Assembly (NCBI GenBank): GCA_027943745.1
Contig: AP025763.1
Location: forward strand, 930,001 to 994,000
DNA from: Neptuniibacter victor
Lineage (GTDB): Bacteria; Pseudomonadota; Gammaproteobacteria; Pseudomonadales; Balneatricaceae
Length of the DNA stretch: 64,000 nt
Direction of reading: 5' to 3'
Position numbers and translations under genes: made by a program. Within the stretch, counting starts at the first letter, position 1; the number at the start of each line of letters is the position of its first letter. The notes below the pieces were generated by a model, which saw only the letters and a list, made by a program, of their open reading frames with translations, searched no databases and was not told where the DNA came from. This document shows, piece after piece, positions 49,481 through 56,961 of this stretch.

Positions 49481-50230
49481 CTAATTAAGTTGGCTAAGGT
49501 GCTCGCGCGTGATCTGTAGCTGTTCATCGATCGCTTGGGTTAAACGGGTAAAGTAATGTTGTGGTGTGATTTGGATGGTCTCCGGCGCCAATATCTCATC
49601 CTCAATAAAGGTTAGAATAGGGGAGATGTCTGAATCGTCGGGCTGAATTTGCTCTAGGTTTTGTAGCTGAAAAAGCAGTTGTACACGAATATCGGCAGGG
49701 CATTCGCCTAAGGATGCCGCTTTGTTGCCTAATGCGCGTAATCGTCCTAAGATTTCGGCGAAGTGAGGGCGCTGCAAAACGTTTTGCCATAGATCTTGGT
49801 TATTATTCTGCGGATCCAGTGCGGTGAGCGAGCAGGTGTCGGCGATGATGGTTAGCTCATAAAGTAACTTTTCGATGAGCCAGCAATGGGCCATAAAGCT
49901 GTTTTCTGGGGTGTTGCTGATCTCTTGCCAACGTTGTTGCTGGTGTTGTATCCGGTTTACATTTCCGTCGTACTCAGGACCAACGAGAGGAGACCAGAGA
50001 TGCGTTATTTCGTTATTTATATGTCGCTGTTCGTGTAAGTTGTCTCCTGTTAGATTTGCACAAAGCCCACGGTGGCGCTGTATTTTTTGGATCAGCTCCA
50101 GTAATTGTGATAGTTGTTTAATGCCACGCAGGCGTTTTAATTGACGTCTTCTAGCCAGCTTATTTCGGTGATGGACATTGGCAGCCAATACGATGAGAAT
50201 CAACGTACTTAAAATAATGAGTTCAATCAT
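49481..50230 (-). CDS. NIT-like membrane protein coupled to the chemoreceptor
   Basis: The 249-residue protein has an N-terminal transmembrane helix (about 3-20) followed by a helical domain with [20 protein letters not shown], which recalls the QxERG motif of nitrate- and nitrite-sensing (NIT) domains. The remainder is helical ([35 protein letters not shown]). The family assignment is by motif only. Its start codon overlaps the stop of the chemoreceptor gene (ATGA), so the two are made together and may form one receptor. Confidence 0.65.
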   Translation of the reverse strand: MIELIILSTLILIVLAANVHHRNKLARRRQLKRLRGIKQLSQLLELIQKIQRHRGLCANLTGDNLHEQRHINNEITHLWSPLVGPEYDGNVNRIQHQQQRWQEISNTPENSFMAHCWLIEKLLYELTIIADTCSLTALDPQNNNQDLWQNVLQRPHFAEILGRLRALGNKAASLGECPADIRVQLLFQLQNLEQIQPDDSDISPILTFIEDEILAPETIQITPQHYFTRLTQAIDEQLQITREHLSQLN

Positions 50231-51384
50231 GCGTTAGCCTCCCGTGTAGCCGCTTTATTGGCTAACTTTTCTAGATAACCGGTGAGCTCGGTTAATGAAC
50301 TTGCCTGTTGGCTATGTTGTTGAAGGAGTTCGCCAATATGGGTGAGCTTTTCACTCAGTTCATTACTGGCGGCCGCATGTTCGTCGATTGAATGATTCAC
50401 CTCTTCGATAAGTGTCAGGCTGTTATCACTTCCGCTTTCAACTTGAAGCAGTAGTGTTTGCATATGACTACAGCTGGTCGCGCCTGCTTGTAGAGCGTCT
50501 TCACTTTGTTGCATGCTGTTCGTCACTTCAGTCACACGGCTGAGCATGGAGGTCACTAAGCGTGTGATATCGCCTGTTGCCTTCTCGGTTTTGCCAGCTA
50601 ATTGGCGTACTTCATCGGCAACAACGGCAAAACCTCTGCCAGCTTCACCAGCGCGAGCGGCTTCTATGGCAGCATTTAGTGCGAGAAGATTGGTCTGTGC
50701 TGCGACCTCTTCGATGGTGCTTACGAAGGTTTGGATGGCGCTTGCTTCTTGAGACAGTAGCTCAATCTTTTTGCTGGTATCTTGAAATTGATGGCGAACA
50801 TCACCGATTGAATCGCTCAGTTGGTTCGCTTCACTGCTGCCTTGCGCGCTTAGTTGCTGGGAATTTTGAGCGCTACTATAGGTTTGATGCACGTGCTCAC
50901 GAATAATCTGTACGGTTTGGCTCATCTCTTCAGAGGCGCTGGCGATCGTCAGTAGTTGGTTCTGTTGTTCAGACGCTGCTGTAGCTGTGTGGTGTGCTAA
51001 ATTCTCCAGTTCTTTGGTCGAGAATTTCATCTCATTACAAAGCTGATTAGAGAGACCGTCTAGTTCCTCATAGTTTCGTGAGATGCTATAAAGCTTTAAT
51101 GTGATTTCTCGTAGTGGTTTATCTGCGCTGATATGTTGAGCGCGGAACTGCAAATCTTGCTGAGCAAACGCGGCGATGACATGGGTGAGGTTTGTCCAAC
51201 GGCGTTGGCACAGCAGAATATAGCTAAGTTGAAAGTAGCTAATCGGTATGAGCAACCAAATAACCTGTTGTAGGCCAAGATAGAGTCCAGTAGCTAAAGA
51301 TAGCCAGCTTGCACTTAGGATGATTCCTGACGCTATTAAAGGTAAACGACTGAGTATTTGGTGTCCGAACGATAGTAGCAACAT
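50227..51384 (-). CDS. Methyl-accepting chemotaxis protein without periplasmic domain
   Basis: The 385-residue protein has two close N-terminal helices (about 14-33 and 37-57) with almost nothing between them, then a long helical cytoplasmic part. The MCP hairpin tip is conserved: [46 protein letters not shown]. There is no obvious HAMP or ligand-binding domain, so sensing must come from the membrane, the helical 60-110 segment or a partner such as the overlapping NIT-like protein. It should feed the CheA pathway. Confidence 0.88.
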   Translation of the reverse strand: MLLLSFGHQILSRLPLIASGIILSASWLSLATGLYLGLQQVIWLLIPISYFQLSYILLCQRRWTNLTHVIAAFAQQDLQFRAQHISADKPLREITLKLYSISRNYEELDGLSNQLCNEMKFSTKELENLAHHTATAASEQQNQLLTIASASEEMSQTVQIIREHVHQTYSSAQNSQQLSAQGSSEANQLSDSIGDVRHQFQDTSKKIELLSQEASAIQTFVSTIEEVAAQTNLLALNAAIEAARAGEAGRGFAVVADEVRQLAGKTEKATGDITRLVTSMLSRVTEVTNSMQQSEDALQAGATSCSHMQTLLLQVESGSDNSLTLIEEVNHSIDEHAAASNELSEKLTHIGELLQQHSQQASSLTELTGYLEKLANKAATREANA

Positions 51385-51720
51385 ATTTTGCTCCTCAAAA
51401 AACTAACCTTTATGGAACAGAGCAAATCTTGAGCCAGTCTTTTTAAACTGCGATATAAGGCGTATTTTTAAGATGTGTGGCCATATCTCATGAACATTAT
51501 CGCCCGAATTTAGGTTCTTGCTACTCTATTGTCGTTCATTTTGGTGCGTGGCTACGGTCGTGAGGACGAGGTTGGTGCAGTAGGTTGTTGGTATTGTAGA
51601 ACCAATATCGTTATAGGTTATGCAAAGTCGTCATTTTTTCTTTTATTACGCATATGCATTTTGCAATTGCAGTATTATTGTCATGAACCTGTTTTATTCT
51701 CACAAGGGTAGAGGAAGTAT
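51385..51720. other. Divergent intergenic region between chemoreceptor and YaiI-like gene
   Basis: About 335 bases without a convincing gene. Promoters for the leftward chemoreceptor gene and the rightward YaiI-like gene must lie here; AT-rich stretches are near 51410-51470 and 51620-51680. GAGGAAG provides the ribosome-binding site for the gene at 51721. I see no repeats. Confidence 0.35.
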
Positions 51721-52170
51721 ATGCATATTTGGGTTGATGCTGACGCTTGTCCAAAAGTGATCAAAGAGATTCTTTTTAGGGCAGCAGAACGTAAAAAAGT
51801 ACCGGTTACTTTAGTTGCGAATCAGTATTTAGCAACGCCGCCATCGCCGCTTATTAATGCGGTCCAAGTTCCACAAGGGTTTGATGTTGCTGATAACCAT
51901 ATTGTGGAAAAGATGGAGGTGGGTGATTTGGTTGTGACCCAAGATATTCCTCTTGCGTCGGAAGTGATTGATAAAAAGGGTGTCGCTATTAATCCCCGTG
52001 GGGAGTTGTATACCCCAGAGAATATCAAACAGAGGTTATCGATGCGTGACTTTATGGAAACGCTGCGAAACTCTGGTGTTGATACGGGTGGTCCAGGCAC
52101 GTTTAGTCAATCTGACCGGCAGGCATTTGCAAATCAGTTGGACCGTTTTTTAGCAAAAAATTGTAGTTAG
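51721..52170 (+). CDS. YaiI/YqxD family protein (DUF188)
   Basis: The 149-residue protein is a DUF188/YaiI member: [34 protein letters not shown] at the start, [16 protein letters not shown] in the middle and [21 protein letters not shown] at the end. The fold is PIN-like, with the early Asp residues of VDADACP, but activity is not established. The Shine-Dalgarno GAGGAAG is 5 bases before the ATG. A palindrome and the phasin gene follow. Confidence 0.9.
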   Translation: MHIWVDADACPKVIKEILFRAAERKKVPVTLVANQYLATPPSPLINAVQVPQGFDVADNHIVEKMEVGDLVVTQDIPLASEVIDKKGVAINPRGELYTPENIKQRLSMRDFMETLRNSGVDTGGPGTFSQSDRQAFANQLDRFLAKNCS

Positions 52171-52174
52171 TTAT

Positions 52175-52200
52175 CTTTTTTTGTGCACTGCACAAAAAAG
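52175..52200. promoter_or_regulatory. Palindrome TTGTGCACTGCACAA flanked by T and A runs
   Basis: The core 52181-52195 is a near-perfect palindrome with a TTTTT run before and an AAAAA run after, so it can terminate transcription from YaiI and also be a protein site. It ends 4 bases before the phasin -35 box. TGC-N3-GCA spacing recalls operators of PhaR/PhbF-type polyhydroxyalkanoate regulators; that link is from memory of the family and not proven here. Confidence 0.45.
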
Positions 52201-52203
52201 TAC

Positions 52204-52232
52204 TTGACTAAAAAACGTCCAAGTTTTATCTT
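52204..52232 (+). promoter_or_regulatory. Sigma-70 promoter of the phasin gene
   Basis: TTGACT (52204-52209) and TATCTT (52227-52232) are separated by exactly 17 bases. It precedes the phasin ATG by about 55 bases and is the clearest sigma-70 promoter I find in this window. Confidence 0.65.
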
Positions 52233-52285
52233 AGGCACCAATGGATTGCTGCAACGCAGCATGAATAACTTTTGGAGACAAAACT

Positions 52286-52687
52286 ATGTACGCTGCTAAT
52301 AACCCTTTCGCTGATTTTTTCAAACCAGAACTTTCTCAAGAAGTTGCTAACCTTTTCAAGCCTATGCAAAACCTTGTAGAAGTTAACACTAAAACAGTTG
52401 AGACGTTAGTTGCTCTTCAGAAAGCATACGTTGAAGAACTAGCGAATGCTTCTGTTGAACAGTTCAAAACTTTGTGCGAATGCAAAGACCCTAAATCTGC
52501 TCTAGACCTACAGGTTAAATTCTATAAGTCTGTTGAAGCTAAAATGACTGAAACTGCTGAGAAAAGCGTTGTTGCGATGACTGAAGCTAAAGATGCTTAC
52601 GTTGCGACAGTTGAAGAGTCTAGCAAGCAAGTAACTGAAATGGCTGAAGAAGCTGCTAAAAAAGTTGCTGATCTTAAAGTAGCTTAA
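52286..52687 (+). CDS. Phasin family protein
   Basis: The 133-residue protein is the phasin_2 type: YAANNPFADFFKPELSQEVANLFKPMQNLVEVNTKTVETLVALQKAYVEEL and alternating acidic/hydrophobic helices to the end. Phasins coat polyhydroxyalkanoate granules and control their number; some also act as stress or adhesion proteins. No PHA synthase gene is in this window. GGAGA lies about 8 bases before the ATG. It has its own strong promoter and terminator, suggesting high expression, as usual for phasins. Confidence 0.9.
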   Translation: MYAANNPFADFFKPELSQEVANLFKPMQNLVEVNTKTVETLVALQKAYVEELANASVEQFKTLCECKDPKSALDLQVKFYKSVEAKMTETAEKSVVAMTEAKDAYVATVEESSKQVTEMAEEAAKKVADLKVA

Positions 52688-52704
52688 TTTCAGAACGATT
52701 TTTT

Positions 52705-52733
52705 AAAAGCCCGGTTAATTACCGGGCTTTTTT
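52705..52733 (+). terminator. Intrinsic terminator after the phasin gene
   Basis: AAAAGCCCGGT (52705-52715) pairs with ACCGGGCTTTT (52721-52731) around TAATT and continues in TT. It also faces the convergent MOSC fusion gene. Confidence 0.9.
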
Positions 52734-52760
52734 GTGCCTGTGGTTTAAGAGTAGGTATCT

Positions 52761-54653
52761 TTAGAAAGAGATCTCGCAATCGGTTTCTGGAATACAGCTA
52801 CAGGCCAGAATAACCCCAGTCTGTTTTTCTTCTTCGCTAAGGGGGATCTCTGAACTCCGATGCATCTCTCCGGACAGCAGTGTTACTTTACAGGCGCCGC
52901 AAACACCTGAACGACAACCAGCAGGAATCTTAACTCCAGAGTCTTCGGCTTGCTCTAACAGAGTACTTTGGTTATTACCTTCAATCGTGGTGCCGTTTAA
53001 GGTTAGTTGGAATGTTTCGGTATTAGCGTTGAGCTCAATGCCGGGAGGCTGGCCGAAGCTCTCTTCAAACCAGTTCTTTTCGTTGTGCCCCAGCTGCTGA
53101 CAAAACTCTTTTGCATGCTCCATGAACCCTTCAGGGCCGCAGCACAATATGGTGCGCTCGGAGAGATCAGGAATATGTTGCTTGAGTTGTTCCTTACTAA
53201 TGCGACCTTTGATGCCTTGCCAATCACTTTCTGGTTGGCTAAGGCTAAATAGTAGGTGAAGCTTAGGGTTTTGCTTGGCTAGCCAGAGAAGCTCATCTTC
53301 ACAAATAAGATCTGACTCGGTACGCGCTTGATGGTAAAAGATAATATCTCGATCACTGGATCTATCCGAAAGCTCGCGTGCAATCGATAGCATTGGTGTT
53401 ATACCGCTGCCAGCAGAAAGCAGTAGGACGGGGTTGTCACCGCCATTACTTTGGTTAAATTCCCCTTGCGGTGCCAGTGCTTCTACTGTGTCACCTACGT
53501 TTAGGTTTTCATGTAGCCAGTTGGAAACAAGCCCATGGGTTACTTTTTTTACGGTAATGGCAATATCACAGTGACGAGCAGGGGAGGAAGATAGGGTGTA
53601 ACAACGGGATACTGATTGGCCATCAATGGTCAAGTTGAGCGTAATGAACTGCCCAGCAAGATAGGATGCTTGATAATGGTCGGGCAGCGAAAATCTGAAA
53701 GTGATGACATCAACGGTTTCTTGCACTTTTGCGATACACCGCAGAGATAGCGTCTGATTATTATCCCAAGATTGTTCTGTTTTAGCTTGGGTCGTGATGG
53801 CTTCTGAAGCAATAGATTGTACCGATGTATTATCCGGGTAGTTTTCAGGTAGTTGTGTTTCCAGTATCTCTATAGTGTCTCCCTCTTTTATCTGTCCTTG
53901 ATTGAGAGGCACTAAGTTTTGGCCGAAATACACTTCATTATTTGCCATTCTGTAGTCTGCTAATGTTTTGATCGGCTCGCCTTTTGCGACCTGTTGTAAA
54001 GAAACCGGGTCGTAGGTTGTTAATACGCAGCGTGAACAGGGCTTTACGACTTCAAATTCTACTTCGCCAATACGAATTCTCTTCCAACTATCCTCTGCAA
54101 ATGCTTCGCAATGTTTTACCACGATGTTGCTACGGAAATGCGCCATCGTGACAGGTGCTTGGCTGCGATGATTCAGGTCTTCAAGCGATGCTTCGGAAGT
54201 AATTAACAGAGGGTAACCATCTGCGAAAGTGACCGCTTTGTCCGGCCGGTTAGCGGTGAAGCGTTCAGATTGTTCTCCGAAGTAGAGTAATTCACATTCC
54301 TGTCCCAGCTTCTGGCTAAACCATTCATCGAATTGGATGCCACAATGTTGTGCATTTATCTCGGTTCCCCAAACGCGTACCTGTTTGTAGTTTTGAAAAA
54401 GCTCAGGATAGTTCAAAGTTAAGTGATCGCCGTCAGGGGCAATTATTTCTATCCCATCTTCTTTAAGGAGGGCTTGAAAATGCAACATGGCGGGCAGTTG
54501 TCGTGCCGATAAGAGCTCGCCTTCGGTGTCACTCAGCATAAAGCGTCGATCAAAAGCGATGCCCGCATCACCGACAAAAGCGGAAGAGAGTGAAACACCG
54601 GCCATGGATTTGATTGGGAATATGTTAATCGCACTAAGTTGTATATCTGACAT
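52761..54653 (-). CDS. MOSC domain fused to FAD/NAD reductase and 2Fe-2S ferredoxin
   Basis: The 630-residue protein has three parts. Residues about 1-265 are a MOSC beta-barrel and catalytic domain (LSAINIFPIKSMAG, FRSNIVV, CSRCVLTTYDP with the molybdenum-ligand-type Cys). Residues about 300-535 form a ferredoxin-NADP reductase-type module with RCYTLSSSP for FAD and LLSAGSGITPMLSI for NAD. The C-terminus is a plant-type [2Fe-2S] ferredoxin with CRSGVCGACK and a late Cys. It resembles YcbX with an electron-transfer chain built in, so it may detoxify N-hydroxylated compounds using NAD(P)H. A Rof-like gene lies 11 bases upstream. Confidence 0.88.
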   Translation of the reverse strand: MSDIQLSAINIFPIKSMAGVSLSSAFVGDAGIAFDRRFMLSDTEGELLSARQLPAMLHFQALLKEDGIEIIAPDGDHLTLNYPELFQNYKQVRVWGTEINAQHCGIQFDEWFSQKLGQECELLYFGEQSERFTANRPDKAVTFADGYPLLITSEASLEDLNHRSQAPVTMAHFRSNIVVKHCEAFAEDSWKRIRIGEVEFEVVKPCSRCVLTTYDPVSLQQVAKGEPIKTLADYRMANNEVYFGQNLVPLNQGQIKEGDTIEILETQLPENYPDNTSVQSIASEAITTQAKTEQSWDNNQTLSLRCIAKVQETVDVITFRFSLPDHYQASYLAGQFITLNLTIDGQSVSRCYTLSSSPARHCDIAITVKKVTHGLVSNWLHENLNVGDTVEALAPQGEFNQSNGGDNPVLLLSAGSGITPMLSIARELSDRSSDRDIIFYHQARTESDLICEDELLWLAKQNPKLHLLFSLSQPESDWQGIKGRISKEQLKQHIPDLSERTILCCGPEGFMEHAKEFCQQLGHNEKNWFEESFGQPPGIELNANTETFQLTLNGTTIEGNNQSTLLEQAEDSGVKIPAGCRSGVCGACKVTLLSGEMHRSSEIPLSEEEKQTGVILACSCIPETDCEISF

Positions 54654-54664
54654 TGTAAGAATCC

Positions 54665-54907
54665 TTAGTCGGGTAGTGTGCTTGTAATGGTATCTAAGCG
54701 AATTGTTAATCTATCTTTACTCTGGTTCTCGGCAATGAGAAATTCCCCTTCCTTGGTGTACTCTAGGTCGAGGAAACGTAATTTCTCAGAGTGTTTTTGG
54801 TCTTTTTCAGTCCATGTGACAATGTCTACGATTTCGCGCATGCAGGCTAATTCAAAACGATCATGGATATCGCATTTAATAGGTTGGTATTGTTTATCGG
54901 CAGCCAT
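54665..54907 (-). CDS. rof: Rof family Rho-binding antiterminator
   Basis: The 80-residue protein matches Rof/YaeO: YQPIKCDIHDRFELACMREI at 7-26 and a C-terminal LTIRLDTITSTLPD. Rof binds the Rho hexamer and blocks its RNA access, reducing Rho-dependent termination. It is directly upstream of the MOSC fusion gene (11 bases), a neighbour relation with no obvious logic. The ATG complement is at 54905-54907. Confidence 0.85.
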   Translation of the reverse strand: MAADKQYQPIKCDIHDRFELACMREIVDIVTWTEKDQKHSEKLRFLDLEYTKEGEFLIAENQSKDRLTIRLDTITSTLPD

Positions 54908-55069
54908 TATTCTTGTCCCTTTATTATATTTAGTCTGTGGGGCTTTCTAGGAATTCTGCAGCGGTGCTTAAGTAAGAATAATGCCTCTTTGTGACGATGA
55001 ATAGTCATTTGTTCTTTGTGTGTAAGGGTACAGTAATTGGTTAATTTAGCGTGAGATTTGGAGTGGGAT

Positions 55070-55306
55070 TTGGATTTAGAAAAGAAACATCTACTTAAAT
55101 TAGCAAATATGCAGATGCCCTTTGGTAAATATCAGGGGCGAGTCCTATTAGATCTACCCGAAGAGTATCTACTTTGGTTCGCTAAAAAGGGCTTTCCTAA
55201 AGGGGAGCTTGGCTCATTACTGGAGTTGATGCTGGAGATCCGTATCAATGGTTTGGAAGCTGTTCTCCAACCTTTGCGCCAAGGACGAAGGGCTCCTAAA
55301 CTTTAA
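55070..55306 (+). CDS. DUF3820 family protein
   Basis: The 78-residue protein matches the DUF3820 (QSregVF-like) family: LANMQMPFGKYQGRVLLDLPEEYLLWFAKKGFPKGELGSLL covers the core. I start at TTG 55070 because GGAG lies 6 bases upstream; an in-frame TTG at 55058 would add four residues. In Pseudomonas a relative is quorum-regulated, but its function is unknown. It stands alone 33 bases before the SYLF gene, possibly cotranscribed with it. Confidence 0.85.
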   Translation: MDLEKKHLLKLANMQMPFGKYQGRVLLDLPEEYLLWFAKKGFPKGELGSLLELMLEIRINGLEAVLQPLRQGRRAPKL

Positions 55307-55338
55307 TTAATCATGTTGCCACTTTTAAGGATAGGTAA

Positions 55339-55875
55339 ATGTTTAAACAGTTAAGGTTAGGATTGCTTGTGCTACTTGCAGCTTTGATGTCAACAGGAGC
55401 GAATTCTGCTTCTAATGCTGAAATTAATGCAAAAACATCCGAAGCATTACAGGCGTTTTATAAACATAGCTCGGCGGGCAAACGCTTGCTTCAACAAGCG
55501 AAAGGGGCGTTGGTTTTTCCCGAGGTTTATAAGGCTGGTTTTGGCATAGGCGGTGAGTATGGAGAAGGGAAATTAATCGAAAAGGGTAAAACCACCGGGT
55601 ATTACTCTATTGCTGCTGCTTCAATTGGTTTTCAGTTAGGTGCTCAGGTGAAAACTGAGATTATTTTGTTTATGACCGATAGCGCTTTACGTCAGTTTAA
55701 AAATAGCGACGGTTGGGAAGCCGGTGTTGATGGAAGTGTGGCTTTAGTCACCATTGGTGCCGGTGGAGAGATAGATACGAGTACGATTAAAGATCCGGTT
55801 ATTGGGTTTATTTTTTCTAATAAGGGATTGATGTACAACCTGTCTTTAGAAGGCTCAAAGATTAGTAGGAAGTAA
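55339..55875 (+). CDS. YSC84/SYLF-domain exported protein
   Basis: The 178-residue protein has a Sec signal peptide (LRLGLLVLLAALMSTGANSA, cleavage about residue 23) and a SYLF domain: GALVFPEVYKAGFGIGGEYGEG, YYSIAAASIGFQLGAQVKTEIILFMTDSALRQF and KGLMYNLSLEGSKISR at the end. SYLF/YSC84 domains bind phosphoinositides and actin in eukaryotes; bacterial ones are periplasmic or outer-membrane-associated and poorly understood. A 5-base gap links it to the CigR-like gene. Confidence 0.9.
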   Translation: MFKQLRLGLLVLLAALMSTGANSASNAEINAKTSEALQAFYKHSSAGKRLLQQAKGALVFPEVYKAGFGIGGEYGEGKLIEKGKTTGYYSIAAASIGFQLGAQVKTEIILFMTDSALRQFKNSDGWEAGVDGSVALVTIGAGGEIDTSTIKDPVIGFIFSNKGLMYNLSLEGSKISRK

Positions 55876-55880
55876 TTGAT

Positions 55881-56429
55881 ATGAAAAAGCTTATTGTTGC
55901 ATTGGCATTGTTAGGGCTTGTTGCTAATAGTTATGCTGCTAAACCTGAATGGGCAGGAGACAAAGAGCAGAAAAAAGCTCAAAAAATGCAGATGAAAGAG
56001 AGTAAAAAAGCACAAACAACGGCGACTGAAGAACGTGCTTTGGTAAGCGAAAATGAATCAATTTTAGACGATATCTTCTCTTCTGATGAGCGGGATATTA
56101 TCAAAGATTATTATAATGAAAATGCGTCCTCTGAAACCGGTAAGTATAAAGGTCAGAAAAAGGAGCTCCCGCAAGGCCTTCGTAAGAAGCTAGAAAGGGG
56201 TGGGGAACTGCCTCCAGGTTGGCAGAAAAAAGTAGCGCGTGGTGAAGTATTGGATAATGAGTTACGTGAGCAATCCTCCTCTTTGCCCGACTCATTGTTG
56301 TCACGCTTACCTGCAGAAAGTGCTGCGACAGAGATCATTAAATTAAAAGATAAAGTGATTAGAGTCAGCAAAGGCGAAGGTACCATCGTTGATATCATCG
56401 ATTTAGCTGATATTCTTATGAAAAATTAG
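55881..56429 (+). CDS. CigR/RcnB-like exported protein
   Basis: The 182-residue protein has a signal peptide (MKKLIVALALLGLVANSYA) and a strongly basic start of the mature chain (KEQKKAQKMQMKESKKAQ). The segment LPQGLRKKLERGGELPPGWQKKVARGEVL is the RcnB/CigR-family repeat, with its LPPGxxKK pattern. CigR restrains virulence in Salmonella; others in the family have unclear roles in the periplasm. It follows the SYLF gene by 5 bases, so the two form a small operon. Confidence 0.82.
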   Translation: MKKLIVALALLGLVANSYAAKPEWAGDKEQKKAQKMQMKESKKAQTTATEERALVSENESILDDIFSSDERDIIKDYYNENASSETGKYKGQKKELPQGLRKKLERGGELPPGWQKKVARGEVLDNELREQSSSLPDSLLSRLPAESAATEIIKLKDKVIRVSKGEGTIVDIIDLADILMKN

Positions 56430-56484
56430 ATAGCCATACATAACCAGTTTTTATCGTTATGTGTGATTTTTATTGGAATATAAA

Positions 56485-56961
56485 ATGACCCCAGCAATCA
56501 ATGCCGCGGTGAAAGCTAAAGTCGATCACATAATTCATGAATATACACATGACCCTAAAGCTGAATCTTATGGCGATGAAGCTGCGCGAGTTTTAGGCAT
56601 TGAGCCTGCTCAGGTTTTCAAAACTTTATTAGTCGCCTTGAATGGCGATAATAAAAAATTAGCCGTGGGCGTTGTACCTGTTTCAGGTCAATTGGACCTA
56701 AAAGCGATCGCCTCTGCTTTAAAAGTTAAAAAGGTGGTAATGGCTAACCCGCTGGATGCAGAACGCGCTACGGGCTATGTTGTCGGCGGTATTAGCCCTT
56801 TAGGACAGAAAAAGCGTTTGCCATTAGTCCTAGATCAATCTGCGAAAGAGCACAATACTATTTTTATGAGCGCCGGTCGGCGCGGACTTGAGATTGAGAT
56901 GTCAGCCGCCGACCTGATTAAGCTCACAAAAGGTATATTTTCCTCTATTAGCAAAGGTTAG
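56485..56961 (+). CDS. ybaK: Cys-tRNA(Pro) deacylase YbaK
   Basis: YbaK hydrolyses cysteine mis-acylated onto tRNA-Pro by ProRS, working in trans as an editing factor. I start at ATG 56485 (158 residues, MTPAINAAVK), in agreement with E. coli MTPAV; an in-frame TTG at 56473 lacks support. The conserved core FKTLLVALNGDNKKLAVGVVPVSGQLDLKAIA and YVVGGISPLGQKKRLPLVLD, with the catalytic-type Lys, are present. Its 3' end overlaps the convergent PAS-GGDEF-EAL gene by 14 bases. Confidence 0.92.
   Translation: MTPAINAAVKAKVDHIIHEYTHDPKAESYGDEAARVLGIEPAQVFKTLLVALNGDNKKLAVGVVPVSGQLDLKAIASALKVKKVVMANPLDAERATGYVVGGISPLGQKKRLPLVLDQSAKEHNTIFMSAGRRGLEIEMSAADLIKLTKGIFSSISKG

Noticed and set aside
53003-53252. 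Small frames inside the MOSC fusion gene on both strands
   Set aside because: They are shadows of the ferredoxin-reductase coding region and have no start-site support.
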